Part shown: positions 1 through 8,418 of the stretch, piece after piece
How the letters are laid out: every line of letters starts with the position of its first letter
Position numbering within the stretch: position 1 is the stretch's first letter
Source of the DNA: Paludibacterium purpuratum
GTDB taxonomy: Bacteria; Pseudomonadota; Gammaproteobacteria; Burkholderiales; Chromobacteriaceae
Reading direction: 5' to 3'
Assembly (NCBI RefSeq): GCF_004363805.1
Contig: NZ_SNZP01000008.1
Span: 1 to 64,000 of the forward strand
Length of the DNA stretch: 64,000 nt
Program-made: the position numbers and the translations under genes
The notes under the pieces: generated by a model
What the model saw: only the letters and a program-made list of their open reading frames with translations
Told to the model about the DNA's origin: nothing
The model's database searches: none

Positions 1-122
1 CGAAGAAACCCGAAGGTTACTTTCTGTCTCTTGCAGTGCAAGTGTCGGCTCTTCCCGGCACTCACACCTATCGGTTGTTCTGTTTGTTAAAGAGCGGTGC
101 TGCGTTTGTTGCTGCAGCGAGG
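1..122 (-). other. Leader of an rRNA operon running off the left edge
   Basis: This is the transcribed leader expected between the rrn promoter at 129-157 and a 16S rRNA gene that would lie beyond position 1. The predicted start of transcription is near 122 on the minus strand. It holds a boxA antitermination element at 84-95. No part of mature 16S rRNA is recognisable in the window, so only the leader is called. Confidence 0.75.
84..95 (-). promoter_or_regulatory. boxA antitermination element
   Basis: Minus-strand GCTCTTTAACAA matches the boxA consensus bound by NusB/NusE (S10) in rRNA leaders. It lies about 35 bases downstream of the predicted transcription start, the usual place in an rrn leader. 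Confidence 0.8.
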
Positions 123-128
123 AGGCGA

Positions 129-157
129 ACTATACCCAGCCCCACTGGGGTCGTCAA
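129..157 (-). promoter_or_regulatory. rrn operon promoter
   Basis: Read on the minus strand, a TTGACG -35 element (152-157) and a TATAGT -10 element (129-134) are separated by exactly 17 bases. Downstream comes a boxA motif. This combination is typical of proteobacterial rRNA operons. Confidence 0.85.
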
Positions 158-215
158 CCCCTTTTACCGGAGAAAATCATCACAATCCAGCAAACCCTTG
201 ATCGGCAAGAGAATA

Positions 216-246
216 AAAAAACAGACGGGCGCCGCCCGTCTGTTTT
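216..246 (-). terminator. Intrinsic terminator of the thioredoxin-like gene
   Basis: A GC-rich inverted repeat (arms around ACAGACGGGC and its complement) is flanked by A and T runs on both sides, so it could stop transcription in either direction. It lies 33 bases past the stop of the thioredoxin-like gene and upstream of the rrn promoter, insulating the two. Confidence 0.85.
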
Positions 247-278
247 TCAGAATCTTCCACCGCCCCTCGGTTCGCCGA

Positions 279-617
279 CTAGCGCACAGCCTCCATATCA
301 AGCTCGCGTGTCGCTTGGATCAGCTGTTCGAATTGAGGGGTCATCATGGCGCCGGCCTGGTTGTAGACCAACGCTCGATCGCGCAACACCATCAGAGTCG
401 GAATCGAACGGATATTGAAGTATTGCGCCAATTCGGTTTGCTCTTCGGTATTGATCTTGGCGAAAACGATATCCGGATGTTTATCCGCCGCGGCGGCGAA
501 CACCGGAGCAAACATCTTGCACGGCCCACACCATGGCGCCCAGAAATCCAGAATCACAATACCGTCTCGATCCACCACGGTATTGAAATTTTCGGCGTTC
601 AAATCCTGCACGGCCAT
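279..617 (-). CDS. Thioredoxin family protein
   Basis: A 112-residue single-domain thioredoxin-fold protein, expected in the cytoplasm as a thiol-disulfide oxidoreductase. The active site reads WCGPC near residue 30, preceded by the usual DFWAPW strand, and the cis-proline loop reads SIPTLM. There is no signal peptide. The start at 617 is chosen because a GAGGAG ribosome site sits just upstream, and the longer in-frame extension has neither a good site nor conserved sequence. It is monocistronic, followed by a strong terminator. It is more divergent than a canonical TrxA after the active site (QYFNIRSIPT), so it may be a secondary thioredoxin rather than the main one. Confidence 0.9.
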   Translation of the reverse strand: MAVQDLNAENFNTVVDRDGIVILDFWAPWCGPCKMFAPVFAAAADKHPDIVFAKINTEEQTELAQYFNIRSIPTLMVLRDRALVYNQAGAMMTPQFEQLIQATRELDMEAVR

Positions 618-735
618 AGGCCCTCTCCTCTCCAGTCTTATTATTCTGGAGGATAGAGTCATGCCCTATATTCCACAAGATAGTTAATAGATTGATTTTT
701 TTAACTAGAACGATAGTGATTATCTACGCCAACCA

Positions 736-1683
736 TCATGGCAGATGGCGAATCTGGAAACACTGGTGGATCTTCTTGTTGCGAAAATCTTCCGGCACCG
801 ACTGGGCGCTGATATCCAGCACCTGGTATAGCAACGGCAACTTGCCGTCCAGTTCGAAACTGCGCAAGTTGTTGGAAAAATAGAGCACCCCATCCGGCGA
901 CAGCAACTTCATTGCCTGTTCGATCAGCCAGGAATGATCGCGCTGCACATCGAGCGTATCGCTCATTTTCTTGGAGTTGGAAAAGCTAGGCGGATCCATG
1001 ACGATCAAGTCGAAGGTTTTGCGCAGGGCAATCGCCGCCGACAGGTATTGAAACACATCGCTACGCACCCGTTGATGACGAGCTTGATCCAGCCCATTGA
1101 GTTCGAAGTTACGTCCCGCCCAATCCAGGTAGGTATTGGACATATCGACGGTCTCGGACAATACCGCGCCGCCTGCGGCGGCATACACGGTAAAGCTACC
1201 GGTATAGGCGAACAGATTCAGGAAGCGCTTGCCGGCCGACTCGAGGCGGACGCGCTTGCGCGTATTGCGGTGATCCAAGAACAGGCCAGTATCCAAATAA
1301 GCACTCATATTGACCCAAAAGCGCTGGCCGAACTCTTCGATAACGAAATCCTCGCCCTCGCTCCCGGTCTTTTGATACTGGCTGCTCCCCTTCTGGCGGC
1401 GGCGCGTTTTGACGCCGATACGTTCGACGGCAATACCGGTCACCTCTGCAACGCACTGACGCACGGAGGCCAACCAGGCATCATGCTCTTCGTCGCTCAT
1501 CACCCAGCCGGTGTCGTACTCTTGCAGATGGGCATAGTCGCCATAAATATCCACGGCCAGTGGAAATTGCGGAATATCGCGATCATAGGCGCGCCAGGCC
1601 TCGACCCCCTGCCGTTTCGCCCATTTTCCGAAATGCTTGAAATTCTTGCCCAGGCGATTGGCAAAGGCACTGATGTCTGACAT
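736..1683 (-). CDS. Class I SAM-dependent RNA methyltransferase, RlmK/RlmI-like
   Basis: A 315-residue protein that resembles the C-terminal RlmK half of E. coli RlmL, which makes m7G2069 in 23S rRNA, here as a stand-alone enzyme. Visible features are an N-terminal FANRLGKNFKHFGKWAKR segment, KTRRRQKGSSQYQK, the SAM-binding NLFAYTGSFTVYAA motif near residue 165, and the catalytic-type DPPSFSNSKKM motif near residue 235. The start at 1683 is preceded by GGAG at good spacing; the codon four residues earlier has no clear site. It lies downstream of coaD but behind the coaD terminator. Methylation of 23S rRNA is likely from family knowledge; the exact base is inferred. Confidence 0.85.
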   Translation of the reverse strand: MSDISAFANRLGKNFKHFGKWAKRQGVEAWRAYDRDIPQFPLAVDIYGDYAHLQEYDTGWVMSDEEHDAWLASVRQCVAEVTGIAVERIGVKTRRRQKGSSQYQKTGSEGEDFVIEEFGQRFWVNMSAYLDTGLFLDHRNTRKRVRLESAGKRFLNLFAYTGSFTVYAAAGGAVLSETVDMSNTYLDWAGRNFELNGLDQARHQRVRSDVFQYLSAAIALRKTFDLIVMDPPSFSNSKKMSDTLDVQRDHSWLIEQAMKLLSPDGVLYFSNNLRSFELDGKLPLLYQVLDISAQSVPEDFRNKKIHQCFQIRHLP

Positions 1684-1712
1684 GACTGGCTCCATCCCGG
1701 CATTCCGGGCTC

Positions 1713-1750
1713 AAAAACGCAACGCGCGTCAGCTTGAAGCCGACGCGCGT
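1713..1750 (-). terminator. Terminator downstream of coaD
   Basis: Perfect 9-bp arms (ACGCGCGTC at 1722-1730 and its complement at 1742-1750) with an 11-base loop, followed on the minus strand by a TTTTT run at about 1713-1717. It lies 41 bases beyond the coaD stop. Confidence 0.75.
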
Positions 1751-1790
1751 CGCTGTCAAATACAGGGTAAATAACCGACTCGGTGGAACC

Positions 1791-2291
1791 TTAGCTACCG
1801 GCGAGTGTGTACATGGCCATCAGCTTTCGGTAGACGGGATCCGGCACATATTGGCGGATCACGGTCTCCCAGCCGCGCGGCCCAACCAGCCCCTTGACCA
1901 TGGTCGACGAGACTTCGGCATATTCTCGCGGCGGCAAGAGAAAGATAGTGGTAATGTCGGGATGCAGGTCGGTATTGATGTAGCGCATGGTGCGCTCGTA
2001 CTCGTAGTCGCTGGCGGTACGAATGCCGCGCACGATGTAATTGGCGTCGACCGACTGGGCATAGTTGACCAAGAACTGATTGCTGAATACGTCGACCTTG
2101 AGCTTATTGAAGCCCTGGGTGACGGCATTGAGCATTTCGATCCGTTCTTCCACCGTGAACGTACAGTGTTTGTCGGGATTGACGCCCACCGCCACCACCA
2201 GTTCGTCGAACAGCTCGACGGCCTCGCGAATCATCCACAAGTGTCCGTTGGTTACCGGGTCGAAACTCCCGGCATACACAGCTCTCTTCAC
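1791..2291 (-). CDS. coaD: Phosphopantetheine adenylyltransferase
   Basis: CoaD transfers AMP from ATP to 4'-phosphopantetheine, the penultimate step of coenzyme A synthesis, in the cytoplasm. The 166-residue product has the usual family length. The nucleotidyltransferase signature [10 protein letters not shown] lies at residues 8-17, and the C-terminal SSTMVK stretch corresponds to the ISSTxVR motif. It starts with [12 protein letters not shown]. It is transcribed alone on the minus strand and ends at a hairpin terminator. No unusual residues were noticed. Confidence 0.97.
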   Translation of the reverse strand: MKRAVYAGSFDPVTNGHLWMIREAVELFDELVVAVGVNPDKHCTFTVEERIEMLNAVTQGFNKLKVDVFSNQFLVNYAQSVDANYIVRGIRTASDYEYERTMRYINTDLHPDITTIFLLPPREYAEVSSTMVKGLVGPRGWETVIRQYVPDPVYRKLMAMYTLAGS

Positions 2292-2378
2292 GGCATCGTC
2301 CTGTCAGGAACCATAGGTTAGGCCGACTGTATAGTCAGAAGCGCCCCGCGGTAAAGCGTTTTTTGTGCAACGCACATA

Positions 2379-2409
2379 AAAGAGAAACGCCCCGCACAAA
2401 GGCGGGGCG
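2379..2409 (-). terminator. Terminator of the dpp operon
   Basis: Eight-base arms CGCCCCGC (2388-2395) and GCGGGGCG (2402-2409) are followed on the minus strand by TTTCTCTTTT. The hairpin begins six bases after the dppF stop, closing the dppABCDF transcript. Confidence 0.85.
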
Positions 2410-2414
2410 GGCGT

Positions 2415-3386
2415 TTAGGCGTTGATCTCCTCGGCTCGATGGCAGGCCACTTGGCGCCGATCCAGCGACCTCAACTCGGGCGACTCTTGACGACAGCGTT
2501 CGATGGCGAACGGGCAACGCTTATGGAAAGCGCAACCGCTGGGCGGCTTGAGCGGGCTTGGCAATTCACCCTGGATCTTGATCTGGATACGACGGTCTTC
2601 CGGATGGATCGATGGCGTTGCCGATAGCAGTGCCTGGGTGTAAGGATGCAGCGGACGCGAATAAATGGTGTCCTTATCGCCGATTTCCACCACACGACCG
2701 AGATACATCACCATCACATCGTTGGCGACATGCTCGACCACCGCCAGGTTGTGCGAAATGAACACATAAGTGGTGTTGAACGATTCCTGCAGATCCATGA
2801 ACAGATTGAGAACCTGCGCCTGGATCGAGACATCGAGCGCGCTGGTCGGTTCGTCGGCCACCACGATCTTCGGATTGAGCATCATGGCGCGAGCGATGGC
2901 GATACGTTGGCGCTGGCCACCGGAGAACATATGCGGGTAGCGATAGTAATGCTCCGGCCGCAGCCCCACTAGTTTCATCATTTCGCGCACGCGTTCGACG
3001 CGCTCGGCAGCCGAAAGCCGGGTGTTGATGACCAACGGCTCGGACAACTGAGAGCCGATCTTCTGTCGCGGATTAAGCGAGGCGTAGGGATTCTGGAACA
3101 CCATCTGCACCTTGGTGCGCATGGCCTTGCGCTCTGCGGCGGAGGCTTGCGAGACGTCATTGCCGTCAAGCAGCAGCGAGCCGGAGGTGGGCGGCTCGAT
3201 CAAGGTCAATTGGCGCGCCAACGTCGATTTGCCGCAGCCGGACTCGCCGACCACGGCCAGCGTACGGCCGGCCTGCAGATCGAAGGAGACGCCATTGAGT
3301 GCTTTGACCGTGGCATGCCCCTTGAGAAAGCCCTGAGATACCTCGTAGTGACGGGTCAGATCCCGTGCCTGCAATACGTTTGTCAT
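2415..3386 (-). CDS. dppF: Dipeptide ABC transporter ATP-binding protein DppF
   Basis: Second ATPase subunit of the dipeptide importer, working as a heterodimer with DppD on the inner face of the membrane. At 323 residues it has the usual length. Walker [10 protein letters not shown] is near residue 48, the ABC signature FSGGQRQR near 155, and Walker [13 protein letters not shown] follows. The C-terminal oligopeptide-transporter extension carries a Cys-rich [15 protein letters not shown] segment, the iron-sulfur-type motif known in DppD/F proteins. Its ATG overlaps the dppD stop (ATGA), indicating translational coupling. Last gene of dppABCDF. Confidence 0.95.
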   Translation of the reverse strand: MTNVLQARDLTRHYEVSQGFLKGHATVKALNGVSFDLQAGRTLAVVGESGCGKSTLARQLTLIEPPTSGSLLLDGNDVSQASAAERKAMRTKVQMVFQNPYASLNPRQKIGSQLSEPLVINTRLSAAERVERVREMMKLVGLRPEHYYRYPHMFSGGQRQRIAIARAMMLNPKIVVADEPTSALDVSIQAQVLNLFMDLQESFNTTYVFISHNLAVVEHVANDVMVMYLGRVVEIGDKDTIYSRPLHPYTQALLSATPSIHPEDRRIQIKIQGELPSPLKPPSGCAFHKRCPFAIERCRQESPELRSLDRRQVACHRAEEINA

Positions 3387-4357
3387 TGCGCATCCTTGGC
3401 CGAAAGAGGGAAATAGCAGCGCACGGCGCCAGCGGCGTTAGGCAACAGTGCCGGCCGCTCGGCACGGCAACGATCGGCAACATACGGGCAACGCGGCGAC
3501 AGCAAACAGCCGCTAGGCCGGTCGTAATGTCCCGGCACGATACCCGGCAGCGTATTGAGACGGCGTGCGCCCTTGCTGTGCTCGGGGATGGAAGACAGCA
3601 GCGCCTCGGTGTATGGATGCTGCGGCTTGCGGAAGATGTCGGGAATCGCCCCCTGCTCAACCACTTGACCGGCATACATGACCGCCAGCCGATGCGCCAC
3701 CTCGGCCACCACGGCCAAGTCGTGCGTGATCAGGATCAACGCCATATCGTGGCTCTTTTGCAAATTGACCAACAGCGACATGATCTGCGCCTGGATGGTC
3801 ACGTCTAGCGCCGTGGTCGGCTCGTCGGCGATCAGCAGCTTGGGGTTACAGGCAATGGCCATGGCGATCGCCACGCGCTGGCTCATGCCGCCCGACAATT
3901 GGTGCGGGTAGGCATCGAGCCGAGTGGCGGCCGCCGGAATCTCGACCATCTCCATCAGTTCGATGGCGCGCTTCTTGAGTGCGGAACCCGAGAGGCCCTG
4001 ATGGACTTTGAGCACTTCCATGATCTGGTAGCCGACGGTGAAGCTTGGGTTCAGCGCGGTCATCGGATCCTGGAAGATCATCGAGATGTCCTTGCCGATG
4101 ATCTTGCGCCGTTCGCGCGCGGACAGGGTCAGCAGATCCTTGCCATCAAAGCGCAGTTTGTCGGCGACGATTCTCCCCTGCCCTTCCAGCAACCCCATCA
4201 TGGCCATCATGGTGACCGACTTGCCGGAGCCCGATTCGCCGACGATCCCGACGATTTCACCCTGGCTAACGCTCAGGTCCAAGCCTTCGACGGCGGCGAA
4301 CGGGTGTGCTTCGGCCCCGAACAGTACCGACAGATTGTTGATTTCCAACAGACTCAT
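3383..4357 (-). CDS. dppD: Dipeptide ABC transporter ATP-binding protein DppD
   Basis: First ATPase subunit of the dipeptide importer (324 residues). Walker [10 protein letters not shown] is near residue 40, the signature LSGGMSQR near 158, and Walker [13 protein letters not shown] follows. The C-terminal extension has the [15 protein letters not shown] cysteine cluster typical of the family. It lies 10 bases downstream of dppC and overlaps dppF by four bases. Its partners are the DppB/DppC permeases and the DppA binding protein encoded upstream in the same operon. Confidence 0.95.
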   Translation of the reverse strand: MSLLEINNLSVLFGAEAHPFAAVEGLDLSVSQGEIVGIVGESGSGKSVTMMAMMGLLEGQGRIVADKLRFDGKDLLTLSARERRKIIGKDISMIFQDPMTALNPSFTVGYQIMEVLKVHQGLSGSALKKRAIELMEMVEIPAAATRLDAYPHQLSGGMSQRVAIAMAIACNPKLLIADEPTTALDVTIQAQIMSLLVNLQKSHDMALILITHDLAVVAEVAHRLAVMYAGQVVEQGAIPDIFRKPQHPYTEALLSSIPEHSKGARRLNTLPGIVPGHYDRPSGCLLSPRCPYVADRCRAERPALLPNAAGAVRCYFPLSAKDAQ

Positions 4358-4367
4358 GATTTCCCTC

Positions 4368-5279
4368 TCACGCCGCGCGTTTCAGTTTCGGGTCGAGCGC
4401 GTCGCGCAGACCGTCGCCGATCAGATTGATCGCCAGCACCGACAGCAAAATAGTCAGACCGGGCCAGGAGACCACCCACCAGGCGCGTTCGATATAATCG
4501 CGCGCGCTGGAGAGCATGGCCCCCCACTCGGCGGACGGCGGTTGCACCCCCATGCCGAGAAACCCAAGCGCGGCGGCATCCAAGATGGCGGACGAGAAGC
4601 TCATGGTGGCGTGCACGATCAGCGGCGCCATGCAGTTGGGTAGCACCGTGACGAACATCAGCCGAAGGGTGCCGGCGCCGGCCACGCGAGCGGCGGTCAC
4701 ATAGTCGCGGTTCAGTTCGGTCATGGCCGAGGCGCGCACCAGTCGCACGTAGCCCGGCAGCGACACCACCGAGATCGCGATGATGGTATTGAGCATGCTC
4801 GGCCCGAGGATCGCCACGATAGCAATGGCCAGCAGCAGCGAGGGCAACGCCATCATCACGTCCATGACGCGCATGATCAGCGGCCCCAACACCTTGGGAT
4901 AAAAAGCGGCCAAAAGACCGAGGATGATGCCGGGAATGAGCGACGACAGCACGGCGGATAGACCGATCAACAGCGACAGCCGCGCACCGTAGATCAAGCG
5001 CGACAGCATGTCTCGGCCGATTTCGTCGGTGCCGAGCAAGAACTTGGCCGTACCACCATCGGCCCAGCTTGGCGGCGTCAGCATGAAGTCGCGATACTGG
5101 TCGATCGGGTTATACGGCGCCACCCATGGGGCAAACAGTGCCGCCACAACCACCACGGCCAGGAACACCAGCCCCATCACCGCGCCCTTGTTATAGGAAA
5201 AGCCCTGCCAAAACTCCTTGAGCGGCGAGGGATAAGCCAGCGCCTTGTCCTCGGCGCTCATTTGTACTTGGGTTGTCAT
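4368..5279 (-). CDS. dppC: Dipeptide ABC transporter permease DppC
   Basis: Inner-membrane permease of 303 residues. It has an N-terminal segment typical of DppC/OppC ([23 protein letters not shown]), about six membrane spans, and the EAA loop near residue 200-220 ([21 protein letters not shown]) that docks to the ATPases. The start [12 protein letters not shown] at 5279 is preceded by a GGGGG-type ribosome site; a longer open frame upstream is low-complexity and overlaps dppB. It follows dppB by 14 bases. Confidence 0.94.
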   Translation of the reverse strand: MTTQVQMSAEDKALAYPSPLKEFWQGFSYNKGAVMGLVFLAVVVVAALFAPWVAPYNPIDQYRDFMLTPPSWADGGTAKFLLGTDEIGRDMLSRLIYGARLSLLIGLSAVLSSLIPGIILGLLAAFYPKVLGPLIMRVMDVMMALPSLLLAIAIVAILGPSMLNTIIAISVVSLPGYVRLVRASAMTELNRDYVTAARVAGAGTLRLMFVTVLPNCMAPLIVHATMSFSSAILDAAALGFLGMGVQPPSAEWGAMLSSARDYIERAWWVVSWPGLTILLSVLAINLIGDGLRDALDPKLKRAA

Positions 5280-5293
5280 TATGCTGCCCCCGA

Positions 5294-6322
5294 TTATTTG
5301 GCGTGACGGATGCGCGGATTGGCGATGCCGTACAGGATGTCGACGATAAAGTTCACCAGAATCACCAACAGCGCGACCATCAGGATGCCGTTTTGCACCA
5401 CCGGGTAGTCGCGGCGCTGGATGGCGTCGATCAGCCACTTACCGATGCCAGGCCAGGAGAAAATGGTTTCGGTCAGTACGGCGCCGCCCATCAGCGTGCC
5501 CACCTGCAGACCGACCACGGTCAATACCGGGATCAGCGCATTGCGCAGGGTGTGAATGAAGATCACCCGCGCCGGCGACAGCCCCTTGGCGCGTGCGGTG
5601 CGCACATAATCTTCGCGCAACACTTCCAGCATCGATGAGCGGGTCATCCGGGCGATGACCGCCATCGGGATAGTGCCCAATGCAATGGATGGCAGAATCA
5701 AATGCGCCAACGCATCCTTGAACGCGCCGGCGAAGTTAGCCGGGTCGTTGTGTTCGGCGAGCCAGGCGTCGACGGTCATGAGACCGGTGCGCACCGGAAT
5801 GTCGAAGGCCAGATCGATGCGACCGGACACCGGGGTCCAGCCGAGGCGGACGGAGAACAACATGATCAGCAGCAGCCCCAGCCAGAAGATCGGCATCGAA
5901 AATCCGGTCAACGACAGTCCCATCACACCGTGATCGAACAGCGAACCGCGCTTGATGGCCGCGACGACGCCGGCCAGCAGGCCGACCACCACGGCAAACA
6001 ACATGGCGGAAATCGCCAGTTCCAACGTGGCCGGGAACAGCGTGGTGAATTCGTCCCAGACGTTTACCCGGGTCACCAGCGATTGTCCGAGATTGCCGTG
6101 CAACAAACTGCCGGCGTAGTCGAGGTACTGCAGATACAAAGGCTTGTCCAGCCCCAGGCGATGTAACGCGGCGGCATGGAGTGCCGGGTCGAGCGTGCGT
6201 TCGCCCACCATCACTTCGACCGGATCGCCGGGAATCATGCGGATCAAGCCGAAGGTCAAGAGCGTAATACCCAGGATCGACGGCACTAGCAACCACAGGC
6301 GCCTGAGAATGAATGAAAACAT
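5294..6322 (-). CDS. dppB: Dipeptide ABC transporter permease DppB
   Basis: Inner-membrane permease of 342 residues, close to E. coli DppB. It begins with the first membrane span MFSFILRRLWLLVPSILG and carries the EAA-type loop TARAKGLSPARVIFIHTLRNA. The start at 6322 has GGAGG eight to nine bases upstream. An open frame continues to 6535 upstream but runs through the dppA-dppB intergenic space and lacks family similarity. It is the first of the four genes dppBCDF, separated from dppA by a 287-base gap containing a stable hairpin. Confidence 0.94.
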   Translation of the reverse strand: MFSFILRRLWLLVPSILGITLLTFGLIRMIPGDPVEVMVGERTLDPALHAAALHRLGLDKPLYLQYLDYAGSLLHGNLGQSLVTRVNVWDEFTTLFPATLELAISAMLFAVVVGLLAGVVAAIKRGSLFDHGVMGLSLTGFSMPIFWLGLLLIMLFSVRLGWTPVSGRIDLAFDIPVRTGLMTVDAWLAEHNDPANFAGAFKDALAHLILPSIALGTIPMAVIARMTRSSMLEVLREDYVRTARAKGLSPARVIFIHTLRNALIPVLTVVGLQVGTLMGGAVLTETIFSWPGIGKWLIDAIQRRDYPVVQNGILMVALLVILVNFIVDILYGIANPRIRHAK

Positions 6323-6609
6323 GCGTGTGACCTCCACGCGGCGCTTCGAACGGAATGCCGCGCATATGCTTTTATATCGACAGGGCTGAACAGAGGCGGA
6401 AAGGAAGGCGGAGGGGGCAACGGAAGCCATCGATCCGCGCGACGCGCGCGCAGGCGGCGCCGTTCCATCGCCGACGATGGAATGGATCTCGATGTCTAAC
6501 CAGCTATTTTCTCTATGCCCCTGTAGACCAGGCAATCCGGGCGATAACTCGCCTCTCTGATTTCAACCGTCCGCCGGGGGACAAGCCCCCGGCGCGTACT
6601 GCTTTGCCG
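6323..6609. other. dppA-dppB intercistronic space
   Basis: No gene is supported in these 287 bases. They contain the strong hairpin at 6572-6594 just after the dppA stop and the dppB ribosome site at the other end. I see no convincing internal promoter. Confidence 0.6.
6572..6594 (-). promoter_or_regulatory. Intercistronic hairpin after dppA
   Basis: Perfect 9-bp arms CGCCGGGGG and CCCCCGGCG with a 5-base loop, 15 bases past the dppA stop. It is not followed by a T run, so it looks more like a 3' stabiliser or partial attenuator than a full terminator. Such a hairpin commonly sets a high ratio of binding protein to permease; that role here is inferred. Confidence 0.6.
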
Positions 6610-8205
6610 TTACTTGACGCTTACACCGTAGAAGGAGTTAAGACCAAACGGGCTAACCTTGAAACCGACCACATTCTTGGCCGTCGGCTCGTTCACCGTG
6701 CTGTGCGCAATGGTGGTCAGCGGCAGTTGCTGCTTGGCGATCACCTGGGCTTGCGTGTACAGCTTGGTGCGCTCGGCCACGTTAGCGGTGCTCTTGCCCT
6801 TGATGACCAGGTCGTTGAACGGCTTGTAGCACCACTTGGTGTAGTTGTTGCCGTTGACCGCTTCGCAACCCAACAGCACGTTGAGCCAGTTGTCCGGGTC
6901 ACCGTTGTCGCCGGTCCAGCCCACCAGAATGGCGTCATGCTCGCCGCCCTTGGCACGCTTCAGGTACTCACCCCATTCGTAGGTAACGATCTTGGCGCGC
7001 ACACCGATCTTGGCCCAGTCCGATTGGATCATCTCGGCCATCAGCTTGGCGTTCGGGTTGTAAGGACGTTGCACCGGCATCGCCCACAGGGTGATGTCGA
7101 AGCCGTTGGGGAAGCCCGCCTTGGTCAGCAGAGCCTTGGCCTTGGTCGGATCGAACTTGGCATCCTTGACGCTCTTGTTGTACGACCATTGGGTCGGCGG
7201 CATCGGGTTGACCGCCGGTTGGCCCTGGCCTTGATACACCGCGGTCAGGATGGCCGGCTTATTGATCGACATATCGAGGGCTTGGCGCACCTGCAGGTTG
7301 TTCAACGGCTTATGCAGCACGTTATAGCCCAGGTAGCCGACGTTGAAGCCGGATTGGGTCAGCACATGCAGTTTCGGATCGGCCTTCATCAGAGCCACAT
7401 CGGCCGGACGCGGATAGGCGGCCACTTGGCATTCGCCGGCCTTGAGCTTTTGGAAACGCACCGACGGGTCGGTGGTGATGGCGAAGATCAGGTTGTCGAC
7501 CTTCGGTCCTTCGGCTTTATCCCAGTATTGCTTGTTGGCGACGAAGCGGATCTGCGCATCCTTTTGATAGCGCTTGAAGACAAACGGGCCAGTACCGATC
7601 GGCTGGCTGTTGATCCATTCGGGATGTCCGTCCTTCAACAGCTTGTCGGCGTACTCGGCCGACTGGATCGAAGCGAAGCTCATCGCCAGATCGGCCAGGA
7701 ACGAAGCATCGACCGTCTTCAATTGGAAGCGTACGGTCATCGGATCGACCTTCTCGACCTTGACGATGTTGTCCGGCATGCCCATATCGGAGAAGTAGGG
7801 GAAGTCGGTCGGGTACGCCTTGCGGAACGCGTTGTCCTTGTTCAGCATGCGGTCGAAGGTGAAGACCACGTCGTCGGCGTTGAAATCACGCGTCGGCTTG
7901 AAGCTATCGTTACTGTGGAACTTTACGCCGGAACGCAGGTGGAAGGTGTAGCTCAGCCCGTCGGACGAAACGTCCCACTTGGTCGCCAGGCCCGGCACCA
8001 CCTTGGTGGCACCGCGCTGGAACTGCACCAGGCGGTTGAAAACGGTTTCGGCGGAAGCGTCGAAATCGGTACCGGCGGTGTATTGGCCAGGATCGAAACC
8101 GGCGGGGCTACCTTCCGAGCAATAAATCAGGGTGCCGCTAGCCGACGCATATGACGCAGCAGCGAGCAGACTGGCTGCCAGCAGTACTTTTTTTGCATCT
8201 CGCAT
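6610..8205 (-). CDS. dppA: Periplasmic dipeptide-binding protein DppA
   Basis: Solute-binding protein of the SBP_bac_5 family, 531 residues, delivering dipeptides to the DppBC permease. A signal peptide (MRDAKKVLLAASLLAAASYASA) precedes the mature start near SGTLIYCSEG, which is close to the N-terminus of mature DppA in E. coli (KTLVYCSEGSPEGFNPQLF type). The family hallmark PADVALMK-type and GYLGYN strands are present. It is first in dppABCDF and has its own promoter at 8259-8287. Substrate is called from family resemblance; other short peptides are possible. Confidence 0.93.
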   Translation of the reverse strand: MRDAKKVLLAASLLAAASYASASGTLIYCSEGSPAGFDPGQYTAGTDFDASAETVFNRLVQFQRGATKVVPGLATKWDVSSDGLSYTFHLRSGVKFHSNDSFKPTRDFNADDVVFTFDRMLNKDNAFRKAYPTDFPYFSDMGMPDNIVKVEKVDPMTVRFQLKTVDASFLADLAMSFASIQSAEYADKLLKDGHPEWINSQPIGTGPFVFKRYQKDAQIRFVANKQYWDKAEGPKVDNLIFAITTDPSVRFQKLKAGECQVAAYPRPADVALMKADPKLHVLTQSGFNVGYLGYNVLHKPLNNLQVRQALDMSINKPAILTAVYQGQGQPAVNPMPPTQWSYNKSVKDAKFDPTKAKALLTKAGFPNGFDITLWAMPVQRPYNPNAKLMAEMIQSDWAKIGVRAKIVTYEWGEYLKRAKGGEHDAILVGWTGDNGDPDNWLNVLLGCEAVNGNNYTKWCYKPFNDLVIKGKSTANVAERTKLYTQAQVIAKQQLPLTTIAHSTVNEPTAKNVVGFKVSPFGLNSFYGVSVK

Positions 8206-8258
8206 AATCTCTCTATTCCTCTATTTATTTTTGATTAGGCCTTAAGGCCATGCGGTAT

Positions 8259-8287
8259 ACATTATGCATTTGTGTCGAATTTGACAA
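8259..8287 (-). promoter_or_regulatory. Candidate dpp operon promoter
   Basis: On the minus strand, TTGTCA (8282-8287) and TAATGT (8259-8264) are separated by 17 bases, giving a start about 45 bases upstream of dppA. The stretch is AT-rich compared with its surroundings. It is called from sequence alone. Confidence 0.5.
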
Positions 8288-8351
8288 GCATCAAACCGAA
8301 AAACAGCCGGAGCGCATAACACCGCACAATTTAATGGCGGATAAGTTGCAA

Positions 8352-8383
8352 AAAAAGCGCGCCTGATGTCCGGCGCGCTTTTT
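8352..8383 (-). terminator. Terminator of the KAS III-like gene
   Basis: Arms AAAAAGCGCGCC (8352-8363) and GGCGCGCTTTTT (8372-8383) form a perfect hairpin flanked by A and T runs. It sits 35 bases beyond the stop of the synthase gene and upstream of the dpp promoter. Confidence 0.85.
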
Positions 8384-8418
8384 GTTAACGGGGAAGATCT
8401 CCCTATGAATCAATCGGT

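Noticed and set aside
36-656. Plus-strand open frame of 206 codons at the left edge
   Set aside because: It crosses the rrn promoter, a terminator and the antisense of the thioredoxin-like gene, and resembles no family.
6355-8154. Plus-strand open frame of 599 codons
   Set aside because: Antisense shadow of dppA; composition rich in His, Arg and Gly as expected for the complement of GC-rich coding DNA.
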